The position numbers were made by a program, and so were the translations under genes. Below, piece by piece: positions 39,410 to 47,132 of a stretch of 64,000 bases of DNA (position 1 is the first letter of the stretch; the number at the start of each line of letters is the position of its first letter). The notes beneath the pieces were generated by a model. It ran no database searches and was not told the origin of the DNA. It saw only the letters and a list, made by a program, of their open reading frames with translations. Source of the stretch: Sphingomonas sp. YR710 (GTDB lineage: Bacteria; Pseudomonadota; Alphaproteobacteria; Sphingomonadales; Sphingomonadaceae). The DNA is taken from NCBI RefSeq assembly GCF_900101455.1, contig NZ_FMZJ01000006.1, positions 186,001 through 250,000 of the forward strand, read 5' to 3'.

Positions 39410-40513
39410 ATGCGCCTCCCGCATCCGCTGATTGCGGGCGGTGGCCCTGCCGGATCGGCTATAGCGATCCTGCTGGCGCGCGGCGGCGCGCGGCCGATGC
39501 TGATCGAGCGCACGCGCGAGGCCCATGATGTGGTCTGCGGCGGCTTTCTGGGCGCCGATGCTATCGCTTTGCTCGGCCGGCTCGGGATCGACGTTGCCCT
39601 GCTGGGCGCGCACCCGATCCATCGCATACGCGTGGTCGCGGGAGGGCGCGAAATGGAGACCCACCTTCCCTTCGCCGCCGCCGGCCTCTCGCGCCGCACG
39701 CTCGATGCGACCATGATCGGCATGGCCGCGCGCGAAGGCGCCGCCGTCGAGCGGGGCGTGACCGTCCGCGCGATCGACCTCGCGGCGCGCCGACTCGATC
39801 TCGCCGACGGCACGGTGCTCGAATCCGACAGACTGTTCATCGCGACCGGCAAGCATGACGTTCGCGGCGGAGGTCGGCCCGTCGACGCGCCCGGATCGGA
39901 TCCCGCAATTGGCTTCAGGATCGCCATCACGCCGTCGCCCGCCCTCACCACCGCACTGACCGGCGTGATCGAACTTCACCTGTTCCGCCATGGCTATGCC
40001 GGCCTGCTGTTGCAGGAAGACGGCAATGCCAATCTCTGCCTGTCGATCGCGCAATCGCGACTGCGCGATGCCGGCGGCCGGCCGGAGACGTTGATCCCGT
40101 CTCTGGGCGATGCACCGCGCCTGGGCGAGCGGCTGGACATGGCGGTTTCGACCGGATCATGGTCGAGCATCGCCCGCATTGCCTATGGCTGGCGGCAACA
40201 GACCGGCGTCGACGGCATATTCCGTCTCGGCGATCAGGCCGCGGTCATCGCCAGTCTCGCGGGCGACGGCATCGCGATCGCACTGGCGAGCGCCTGTCGG
40301 GCGAGCGCGGCCTGCCTCGCCAATGGCCCGCAAGGCGCCCTCGATTTTCAGCACGGCTTCAGCCGCCATGTCCGAAGGCCGCTCGCGCTCGCCGGCCTGC
40401 TGCGCGGGGCAGGTGAAAATGGCCGGGCGGCGGGTCCTCTAATCGCTTTGCTTGGTCATTGTCCCGGACTGGTGCGGCTGGCCGCATCCGCAACGCGGGT
40501 CGGATCGCGATGA
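39410..40513 (+). CDS. FAD-dependent oxidoreductase (PHBH/geranylgeranyl-reductase-like)
   Basis: 367 residues. It opens with the dinucleotide fold IAGGGPAGSAIAILLARGGA, then RRTLDATMIGMAARE and a late FRLGDQAAVIASLAGDGIAIAL (FAD ribose/pyrophosphate contact). It lies 25 bases after the type III PKS, so probably oxidises or hydroxylates that product. The methyltransferase usually grouped with such pairs in related bacteria is not adjacent here. Confidence 0.8.
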   Translation: MRLPHPLIAGGGPAGSAIAILLARGGARPMLIERTREAHDVVCGGFLGADAIALLGRLGIDVALLGAHPIHRIRVVAGGREMETHLPFAAAGLSRRTLDATMIGMAAREGAAVERGVTVRAIDLAARRLDLADGTVLESDRLFIATGKHDVRGGGRPVDAPGSDPAIGFRIAITPSPALTTALTGVIELHLFRHGYAGLLLQEDGNANLCLSIAQSRLRDAGGRPETLIPSLGDAPRLGERLDMAVSTGSWSSIARIAYGWRQQTGVDGIFRLGDQAAVIASLAGDGIAIALASACRASAACLANGPQGALDFQHGFSRHVRRPLALAGLLRGAGENGRAAGPLIALLGHCPGLVRLAASATRVGSR

Positions 40514-40706
40514 CGCTTCACATCGAGGAACAAATAGGGTACAGAAACTGCATCGGAAACGATTGCTGGTTCGAAAAAAATTTCGTCGCGATTTTTCTAT
40601 AAAATGTATTGACTTCAATTACTTATATATCGTTCTTTTGTAACAGTTTTAAAGAGAAACACCCTGGAGTCGTTCACAAATGGCGTAAATCCAAATTCTG
40701 CGCGCC

Positions 40707-40946
40707 TCAATTCCCGCGCTCGGCCGCGCGCCTTTGCTCTTCTTCGGCGCGCTTCCGTGCCTTCTCGTCGCGCTTTTCCTGCTTGCGCATCTCGCGGCCG
40801 CGTTTGCGGTCGGCTTCGTCCTGGCTCGTCGTGGCCCAGTCGACGCCCTTGCTGACGACATGGACGGGCGCCATCACGACCGTCTTCGCCGTGCTCACGC
40901 AGCCGCCGAGCATCACCAGCGGCAGAAGGATCATTATCTTACGCAA
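40707..40946 (-). CDS. Small lipoprotein
   Basis: 79 residues from TTG 40946 (AAAGGA 9 bases upstream); ATG 40934 is the alternative. The lipobox LVMLGGC is followed by a basic, charged helix (KRGREMRKQEKRDEKARKRA). It starts 13 bases after the LysR stop, in the metZ-apaG-lysR run. No family recognised. Confidence 0.65.
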   Translation of the reverse strand: MRKIMILLPLVMLGGCVSTAKTVVMAPVHVVSKGVDWATTSQDEADRKRGREMRKQEKRDEKARKRAEEEQRRAAERGN

Positions 40947-40959
40947 GAGCCACGTCCTT

Positions 40960-41742
40960 TTATGCGGTCAGCGCCGCAACCAGCGCCTTGACCTTCTTCT
41001 GCCGCCATTGCGGCGTCGGCGCCACCAGCCAATAGGTGCGGCTGGTCGCGACCGCATCACCCTGTGCGACGATCCGCCCCGCGGCGATATCGTTGGCGGC
41101 GAGCAACGCCGGAACATGTGCCGATCCGAAACCGGCGACCGCAGCATCGATCGCGAGACCGGCATCGGCCACCGCGAGAGCCGCACCCTTGTCGCCTGCC
41201 GGGCAACCCGGCCAGGCTATCGGCGCGCCATCCGCCGGCCCCACCGTGACGATCGCGCCGTCGGACAGCTTGACGCCCTCATGCTCGCCAGGCCCCTCGG
41301 AATAGCTGATCGCCAGATCGAGATTGGCCTGGGTGAAATCGAGCCCTTCATCAGACGAGAGCAGGATGAAGCGCAGATCGGGATCGGACCGGCCATAATC
41401 GGCGAGCCGCGGCGCCAGCCATTTGGCGGTGAAGTCGCGCGGCGCGGCGATCGTCAGCGTCTTCGAGGACTGGCCGGCCTGCATCGCACGGACCGCTTCC
41501 TCAAACTCCAGGAATCCCGCGCGCAGCGGTTCGAGCCCTGCTTCACCCTCGGGCGTGAGTTCAAGCCCCTTGGCCGTACGGCGAAACAGCACGACGCCCA
41601 GCGTATCCTCGAGTGCCCGGATCTGCTGACCGACAGCCGCCGGCGTTACCGCCAGTTCATCGGCCGCGCGCGTGAATGACAGATGCCGCGCCGCCGCATC
41701 GAGCACGCGCAGGCCGTTGAGCGGAAGGTGAGTACGCTTCAT
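40960..41742 (-). CDS. LysR-family transcriptional regulator (GcvA-like)
   Basis: 260 residues from ATG 41742, which overlaps the apaG stop by 4 bases. The HTH is typical (LPLNGLRVLDAAARHLSFTR, AADELAVTPAAVGQQIRALE), then LFRRTAKGLELTPEGEAGL and a substrate-binding domain (LTIAAPRDFTAKWLAPRL). It is shorter than the usual 300 residues at the C terminus (ending VKALVAALTA). Translational coupling to metZ-apaG suggests it could respond to sulfur or amino-acid status, but no operator was identified. Confidence 0.87.
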   Translation of the reverse strand: MKRTHLPLNGLRVLDAAARHLSFTRAADELAVTPAAVGQQIRALEDTLGVVLFRRTAKGLELTPEGEAGLEPLRAGFLEFEEAVRAMQAGQSSKTLTIAAPRDFTAKWLAPRLADYGRSDPDLRFILLSSDEGLDFTQANLDLAISYSEGPGEHEGVKLSDGAIVTVGPADGAPIAWPGCPAGDKGAALAVADAGLAIDAAVAGFGSAHVPALLAANDIAAGRIVAQGDAVATSRTYWLVAPTPQWRQKKVKALVAALTA

Positions 41743-42155
41743 CGCGCGACCGCGGGACCGATCAGCGAGAAGCGCGGAATCGCCGCCTGGAAAGTCGACC
41801 CATCCTCGGCGATCATATGATAGCTGCCTTCCATCGATCCGGTCGGCGTCTGCAAGGGGCAACCGGAGACATAGTCATAGCTCTTGCCGGGCTCGATCAC
41901 CGGCTGTTCGCCGACCACACCTTCGCCCTGCACATCATGACGCCCGCCCCGCCCGTCGGTGATCACCCATTTGCGCGTGAGCAATTGCACCGCCTGGGTG
42001 CCGACATTCTCGATCCGGATATGATAGGCCCAGAACCACCGGCCCCGCGCAGGCTCCGACTGTTCGGCCATGAACGATACCGAAACCCGCACGATCACGC
42101 CCCGTGTCTGCGCGCTATAGGAGAACAGTCCGTTCATATCCGACAGTCCGTTCAT
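41739..42155 (-). CDS. apaG: ApaG protein
   Basis: 138 residues. The immunoglobulin-like ApaG domain is clear: TRGVIVRVSVSF, AYHIRIENVGTQAVQLLTRKW, VVGEQPVIEPGKSYDYVSG and GSMEGSYHMIAEDG. The N terminus holds a tandem duplication of 18 bases (ATGAACGGACTGT twice), so a second in-frame ATG lies at 42137; the first has GAGGGG at a usable distance. Found next to metZ in many alphaproteobacteria; biochemical role unclear. Confidence 0.92.
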   Translation of the reverse strand: MNGLSDMNGLFSYSAQTRGVIVRVSVSFMAEQSEPARGRWFWAYHIRIENVGTQAVQLLTRKWVITDGRGGRHDVQGEGVVGEQPVIEPGKSYDYVSGCPLQTPTGSMEGSYHMIAEDGSTFQAAIPRFSLIGPAVAR

Positions 42156-42168
42156 GTTCCCGTGCCCC

Positions 42169-43377
42169 TCACAAGCCGATCGCCGTCAGCGCACGATTAA
42201 AATCGTCAATCACATCGAGCGGATCTTCCAGCCCCACGCTTAGACGCAACATCCCTTCTTCCACGCCCATTTCGGCGCGCACTTCGGCCGACAGCCCCGC
42301 ATGGGTGGTCGAGCAGGGATGAGTCATCAGCGTACGAGAATCGCCGATATTGTTGGAGATATCAACCAATTCCAGCGCATCGAGCAAAGCATGGGCTTGC
42401 GGCCTGCCACCATCGAGATAGATCGAGATGATCGTGCCACCGGCCGACATCTGCTTCATCGCGAGCTTGTGCTGCGGATGGCTTTCGAGCGCCGGATAAA
42501 GCGTCCGGGGCACGCGCGTTTCGAGGAAGCGCGCAACCTTCAGCGCATTTTCGCTCTGCCGGTTGATCCGCAGATCGAGCGTTTCCAGCCCCTTGAGCAC
42601 CACCCAGGCGTTGAATGCGGACAGGGTCGGCCCCGTATTGCGGGTGAAGGCGAGCAAAGTCGTGTTGATGAACTCGTTCGTCCCGCAGACGGCTCCGGCC
42701 AGCACGCGCCCCTGCCCATCCATCATCTTGGTCGCCGAATAAGCCACGATATCCGCGCCATAATCCATCGGCCGCTGCAACAGCGAGGTTGCGAAGGCAT
42801 TGTCGACAACCGTCTTCAGGCCGCTATCCTTCGCGATCCGGCACACCGCCTCGAGATCGACGACGTCCAGCGTCGGGTTAGCCGGCGTTTCGAAGAAGAA
42901 TAATTTGGTATTGGGCCGGATCGCCGCCTTCCACGCATCATTGTCGGTACCATCGACGATCGTCGCGGTGATGCCGAAGCGCGGCAGCAGTGTGTCGGTG
43001 AGCCAGCGACACGATCCGAAAGCGGCTCGCCCCGCCACCAGATGGTCGCCCGCGCTCAGCTGGCACAGCAGCGCGGCGGTCATTGCCGCCATCCCCGATG
43101 CCATGCAACGCGCAGCCTCGGCGCCTTCCATCAGCGCGATTCGCTCCTCCAGCATCTCGACGGAGGGGTTCTGGAGCCGCGAATAGGTCATCCCCTTCTG
43201 CTCGCCGGCGAACCGCGCCGCCGCATCCGCCGCGCAATCATAGGCAAAGCCGGAAGTGAGGAAGATCGCTTCGCTGGTCTCCCCGAAATGCGATCGCGCG
43301 GTACCGCCACGCACAGCCTGCGTGGCGGGCCGCCATTTGGTGGTGATGCTGCGATCCTGGCCGGTAAGTTTCTTCAT
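42169..43377 (-). CDS. metZ: O-succinylhomoserine sulfhydrylase
   Basis: 402 residues, a PLP trans-sulfuration-family enzyme: AVRGGTARSHFGETSEAIFLTSGFAYD at the N terminus (in pieces), TYSRLQNPSVEMLEERIALMEG, VDNAFATSLLQRP and the Schiff-base Lys in VAYSATKMMDGQGR. It makes homocysteine directly from O-succinylhomoserine and sulfide in methionine synthesis. apaG follows after 13 bases. Upstream on the leader strand is a direct repeat (GTCAATGCGC twice). Confidence 0.93.
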   Translation of the reverse strand: MKKLTGQDRSITTKWRPATQAVRGGTARSHFGETSEAIFLTSGFAYDCAADAAARFAGEQKGMTYSRLQNPSVEMLEERIALMEGAEAARCMASGMAAMTAALLCQLSAGDHLVAGRAAFGSCRWLTDTLLPRFGITATIVDGTDNDAWKAAIRPNTKLFFFETPANPTLDVVDLEAVCRIAKDSGLKTVVDNAFATSLLQRPMDYGADIVAYSATKMMDGQGRVLAGAVCGTNEFINTTLLAFTRNTGPTLSAFNAWVVLKGLETLDLRINRQSENALKVARFLETRVPRTLYPALESHPQHKLAMKQMSAGGTIISIYLDGGRPQAHALLDALELVDISNNIGDSRTLMTHPCSTTHAGLSAEVRAEMGVEEGMLRLSVGLEDPLDVIDDFNRALTAIGL

Positions 43378-43409
43378 GAAATTTGCTTTGCCGCGCGAGG
43401 GGCGGCTCC

Positions 43410-43432
43410 GTCAATGCGCTTGGTCAATGCGC
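43410..43432. promoter_or_regulatory. Direct repeat upstream of metZ
   Basis: GTCAATGCGC occurs at 43410-43419 and 43423-43432 with a 13-base period, in the metZ/glutathione-peroxidase intergenic region. It could be a regulator site; no SAM riboswitch fold was found here. Confidence 0.35.
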
Positions 43433-43495
43433 GGGGGCTTGTGAAGCACAGGCAGACCCCGATATGCCCCTCTTCAAATATCAGGAGGACCGATC

Positions 43496-44044
43496 ATGGC
43501 GACTGCGATTCAGACTATCCCGCTCAAGACGATAAAGGGCGAAGACAGCTCGCTGGCTGATTATGCCGGCAAGGTACTGCTGCTCGTTAACGTCGCGTCA
43601 AAATGCGGCCTGACCCCGCAATATACGGCGCTCGAGAAGCTCTATGAAGATTATAAGGACAAAGGCTTCGCGGTACTGGGCTTTCCCGCCAACAATTTCG
43701 GTGCGCAGGAGCCCGGAACCGACAGCGAAATCGTGGAATTCTGCACCACCAATTTTGGCGTCGCCTTTCCGATGTTTTCGAAGATCTCGGTAAAAGGCGA
43801 GGATCAGCACCCGCTCTACCGCGAACTCACGACCAGCTATCCGACCGCCACGGCGAAAAATGATGACTTCCGGAAGCGGCTTGAAGGCTATGGCATGAAG
43901 CAGGAGAAGCCCAGCGACGTCTTCTGGAATTTCGAAAAATTCCTGATCGCCAAGGACGGCACGATCGCCAACCGCTTCGCGCCGGACGTCACGCCCAACG
44001 ATCCGATCGTCATCGCCGCAATCGACGCCGAACTGGCGAAGTAG
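43496..44044 (+). CDS. Glutathione peroxidase family protein
   Basis: 182 residues. Thioredoxin-fold motifs NVASKCGLTPQYTALEKLY (the catalytic Cys replaces selenocysteine), GFPANNFGAQEPGTD and the WNFEKFLIAKDG loop with the catalytic Trp-Asn. It reduces peroxides with thioredoxin or glutathione. AGGAGG precedes the start. Divergent from metZ. Confidence 0.92.
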   Translation: MATAIQTIPLKTIKGEDSSLADYAGKVLLLVNVASKCGLTPQYTALEKLYEDYKDKGFAVLGFPANNFGAQEPGTDSEIVEFCTTNFGVAFPMFSKISVKGEDQHPLYRELTTSYPTATAKNDDFRKRLEGYGMKQEKPSDVFWNFEKFLIAKDGTIANRFAPDVTPNDPIVIAAIDAELAK

Positions 44045-44072
44045 GAGGGCCCCCGCCCATCTTATATAAATG

Positions 44073-44207
44073 TCCCCTCCCTTTTCAGGGAGGGGTAAGG
44101 GGGTGGGTAATGACTGAAGCGGCTCGATGCCGCTGAAGGCATATTGTGACGGGCGTTCGGGACGCTCGCGACCCACCCCTTGATCCCCTCCCTGAAAAGG
44201 GAGGGGA
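44073..44207. repeat. Short GGGTGGGT-type inverted-repeat element
   Basis: 135 bases. The left end TCCCCTCCCTTTTCAGGGAGG continues into GGGGGTGGGT; the right end is its inverse with ACCCACCCC. The interior GCGGCTCGATGCCGCTGAAG matches the 33492-33632 element. No ORF. Confidence 0.75.
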
Positions 44208-44215
44208 GGTGAGGT

Positions 44216-46156
44216 TCACCGCGCCTGCAACAGCTCATCCAGCCACGCCGGCTCCGTGCCAGTACGCTCCAGCCGCGGATAGCGGTTCCCGCCGAAATAA
44301 CCGATTGAAACCGTGCGATACTGGTCACCATGTTTCACCAGCAGATCGATCGGCTGCCTTGTTCGCGCCGCGGCCGCGATCCGATCCACCAGGCGCCCCG
44401 CGTCGAACGCTTCGCCATCCAGCGCGACCAGAGTGGTCCCCGTCGTGAGGCCGGCAGCAAAGGCCGGACTGTCCCATATGACCTGTGACAAGGTCTTGTC
44501 ATTGTCGATCACGATCCCCAGCGAATAGCTCAGATCGGTCTGCTTGCGGCGTCGCTCTTCGTTGCGCCAGTAGGCCGTCGGCTTGTCGCCATAGACCAGC
44601 CGATACCCTCCCGCCGCCAGCCAGCCCAGCGGCGCGCGCGGCTGTGCGGTATCGACGCGGCTGCGCAAGAAGGCCGCCCAATCGAAGGGGGCGATATCGT
44701 TCAGGGTCTTGACGACATCGTCAAATCGGTAGGTCAGCACGCCCCAGTCACCATCGCGCATCCCGAAGAACCCGCGCGCGAAATCGTCGAGCGATCGACG
44801 CCCCTTGGTCAGCGTACGGATCTGCATGTCGGTATCGAGCCAGACCAGCAGCCCCTCGTTGTAATAATCCTCGGATCGCTGCCAGCTCACCCATGGCTCG
44901 GGCCGCCGCGCCGCAACGATCGGATCGTTGGTGGTATCGCTGAGCGGCCGCCAGCTTCGCCCCGGCCGGCTGTCGAGCGACGCGGCGATCATCGCATAGG
45001 CCGACAGCGTATCCTCGGCCGACACCAGCCCCGATCGCGCTTGCAGAACATAGCCCCAATATTGGGTCTGCCCTTCATATACCCACAACAATGAATTGCG
45101 CATCGGTACAGAATAATCGGGCGTGTAAAGATCGGCGCCACGGCGATATTTGCCGTTCCAGCTATGCACATATTCGTGCGGCAGCAAATTGCGGCGCGCG
45201 GTCTGCTCGTCCCAATGGGTGAAGTAGCCGGTGGCGGTGCCATCCTCGCTGGATCGGTGATGCTCCAGCCCGATCCCGCCCATCCGATCGCTGATCGACA
45301 GCAGGAAATCATAATGGTCATAATGCTCCGCGCCGAACAGTCTGATCGCCTGTTCGACGAGCCGGCGGTGCCCGGCGATCTGGGCATCGCTCGCCGCAAG
45401 TTCCTCGGGGCGGTCGGCGGCGATGTTGAGGCGCACCTTCGGTGACAGATCGATCTTCCGAAAGAAGCGCCCCGCGATCATCGGACTGTCCACCAGCGTC
45501 TCGAAATCGACCGGTTTGAACGCTACCCGCCCGGTGGCGCCCTCGCTGACGGGATCGAGCGCCGCGCCATAATGCCATCTGTCGGGCAGGATCGCCGTGG
45601 GTGCGACCATGACGTTGCGGGTGAAATAGCCCGCCGGATAAAAGGCCGTCAGGTTCCACTGAAGATTGAGCATTTCCTGCGTCATGACCACGCGCCCCTG
45701 CCCCCCCGCGACCGGTGAAACATAGTCGAACGCCAGTTCGATCGCCGAAACGCCAGCCGGCACGACGACCCGGATTGCGTAAACGTTCACCGGATCGCGC
45801 CGCCATTGCAGCTCCTTGCCGCCCCCGACGATATGAAGCCCCGCCACGTCATCGATCGGGCCGCGCGGCGCGTGGTTGCCGGGCAACCACTGGGGATAGA
45901 GGAGTACCATTTCACCGGCCATCGGCACCGGAATCACTTCGCTAGCGCGAAAAATGCCACGGCGAACGTCAGTGGCATCCACCGTCAGTTCGATCGTGCC
46001 CGGAAAAGCGACATCGCGGGCGATTGGCACGCGATCGTCGATCGGCAGCGGTTGCGCCAATGTGTTCTCGATCGCCCGGCCGGACGCCGGTGCGAAGATC
46101 AGCGTGGACAACGCAGTCGTCAAAAGGAGACGGGCAAGGTTCATGCGGTTGGGCAT
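44216..46156 (-). CDS. M61 glycyl-aminopeptidase-like metallopeptidase with PDZ domain
   Basis: About 646 residues from ATG 46156 (46144 is equally possible). Signal peptide (NLARLLLTTALSTLIFAPAS), a beta-rich N-terminal domain, the zinc site LLPHEYVHSWNGKYR (HEYVH) with the Glu in LLWVYEGQTQYWG, and a C-terminal PDZ domain (LGIVIDNDKTLSQVIWDSPA, GLTTGTTLVALDGE). The family removes N-terminal Gly or Ala residues in the periplasm. Confidence 0.9.
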   Translation of the reverse strand: MPNRMNLARLLLTTALSTLIFAPASGRAIENTLAQPLPIDDRVPIARDVAFPGTIELTVDATDVRRGIFRASEVIPVPMAGEMVLLYPQWLPGNHAPRGPIDDVAGLHIVGGGKELQWRRDPVNVYAIRVVVPAGVSAIELAFDYVSPVAGGQGRVVMTQEMLNLQWNLTAFYPAGYFTRNVMVAPTAILPDRWHYGAALDPVSEGATGRVAFKPVDFETLVDSPMIAGRFFRKIDLSPKVRLNIAADRPEELAASDAQIAGHRRLVEQAIRLFGAEHYDHYDFLLSISDRMGGIGLEHHRSSEDGTATGYFTHWDEQTARRNLLPHEYVHSWNGKYRRGADLYTPDYSVPMRNSLLWVYEGQTQYWGYVLQARSGLVSAEDTLSAYAMIAASLDSRPGRSWRPLSDTTNDPIVAARRPEPWVSWQRSEDYYNEGLLVWLDTDMQIRTLTKGRRSLDDFARGFFGMRDGDWGVLTYRFDDVVKTLNDIAPFDWAAFLRSRVDTAQPRAPLGWLAAGGYRLVYGDKPTAYWRNEERRRKQTDLSYSLGIVIDNDKTLSQVIWDSPAFAAGLTTGTTLVALDGEAFDAGRLVDRIAAAARTRQPIDLLVKHGDQYRTVSIGYFGGNRYPRLERTGTEPAWLDELLQAR

Positions 46157-46275
46157 CCGGTATATCGTGGTGACAACGATCATGGCGGCTTCGGATCGGA
46201 TCGTCACCATGGTTCCATGCGAAATGCGCGGAACCACATGCTTGAATGGTTGGTGCAATCGCTTATGCCACTCGC

Positions 46276-46701
46276 ATGGACGTGAAATTCGATATCGCGG
46301 CACACCACTCGAGAAGGCGGGGCGGTCATGGCGAAACCATAGGAATTCGCTACGTTTGCCATGGCGACGACTGGGCCGAGATGGCGATCGACTATGATGA
46401 ACGACTCGTCATGACTCCTGCTAATGGCGTACTCGCGTCAGGCGCGATCATCTCGCTGATCGATAGCGCGAGCGGCCTTAGCATCGTCACAAAAATCGGC
46501 GAATTCCGGCCGTTGGCGACGCTCGATCTCCGGATCGACTATATGCGGGCGGCGGTACCTGGCCGAACGGTCACGGCGCGGGGTACATGCTATCGCATCA
46601 CGCGCAGTGTTGCCTTCGTCCGTTGTGAAGCACATGACGGCGATCCAACCGATCTGATCGCGCATGCAAGCGGCAGCTTCCTGTTCACGAGCGGCGCATG
46701 A
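46276..46701 (+). CDS. PaaI-like hotdog thioesterase
   Basis: 141 residues from ATG 46276. Hotdog landmarks are PANGVLASGAIISLIDSASGL, FRPLATLDLRIDYMRAAVPG and VRCEAHDGDPTDLIAHASGSF. The usual catalytic Asp/Glu position in the central helix is occupied by the Asp of SLIDSASG. It overlaps the following hotdog gene by 4 bases. Substrate unknown, probably an aromatic or fatty acyl-CoA. Confidence 0.75.
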   Translation: MDVKFDIAAHHSRRRGGHGETIGIRYVCHGDDWAEMAIDYDERLVMTPANGVLASGAIISLIDSASGLSIVTKIGEFRPLATLDLRIDYMRAAVPGRTVTARGTCYRITRSVAFVRCEAHDGDPTDLIAHASGSFLFTSGA

Positions 46702-47084
46702 GAGCGCTCCCGCCTTATGGCAAATTGCTTGGCATTTCGTCGGTCCATGACGCGGCCGAGCCCGGCACATTGCTTATGCCCGCGATCTCGACGCTACGCG
46801 GCCGGCCGGGCTTCCTCCACGGTGGCGTGATCGCGGGCCTACTCGAACTGGCCTGCTACGAGGCGCTGCACATCGAATTGGGCGATGCCGAGGGCGTGAA
46901 AATCAAGCCGATCAACGTATCGGTCGACTTTCTGCGCGGTGGAATGATGACGGACACGTTCGCGGTCGCCAAAATTGTCCGTATTGGCCAGCGGATTGCC
47001 AATGCCGCCGCCGAAGTCTGGCAGGACGACCGCGGCCGGCTGATCGCCACCGCGCGAATGCACCTGCTGCTCGATCGGGGATGA
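46698..47084 (+). CDS. PaaI-like hotdog thioesterase, second copy
   Basis: 128 residues, starting in an ATGA overlap with its neighbour. Hotdog core: GRPGFLHGGVIAGLLELACY, KPINVSVDFLRGG and RIGQRIANAAAEVWQ. HGGVIAGLLE is the typical P-loop-like helix segment. The two subunits may form a heteromeric thioesterase. Confidence 0.78.
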   Translation: MRALPPYGKLLGISSVHDAAEPGTLLMPAISTLRGRPGFLHGGVIAGLLELACYEALHIELGDAEGVKIKPINVSVDFLRGGMMTDTFAVAKIVRIGQRIANAAAEVWQDDRGRLIATARMHLLLDRG

Positions 47085-47122
47085 TCCGTTCCTCCTCGAG
47101 CCAGGCTCGAGGAGGAACGGAT
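47084..47122. terminator. Perfect 19-bp inverted repeat between convergent genes
   Basis: ATCCGTTCCTCCTCGAGCC (47084-47102) and its exact inverse (47104-47122) are separated by one base. It lies between the second thioesterase and typA stops and could terminate both directions, although no T run follows. Confidence 0.6.
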
Positions 47123-47132
47123 TCAAGCGGCC

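Noticed and set aside
43378-43495. SAM riboswitch upstream of metZ
   Set aside because: The leader was read for SAM-II and SAM/SAH-type motifs and none was found; only a direct repeat is present.
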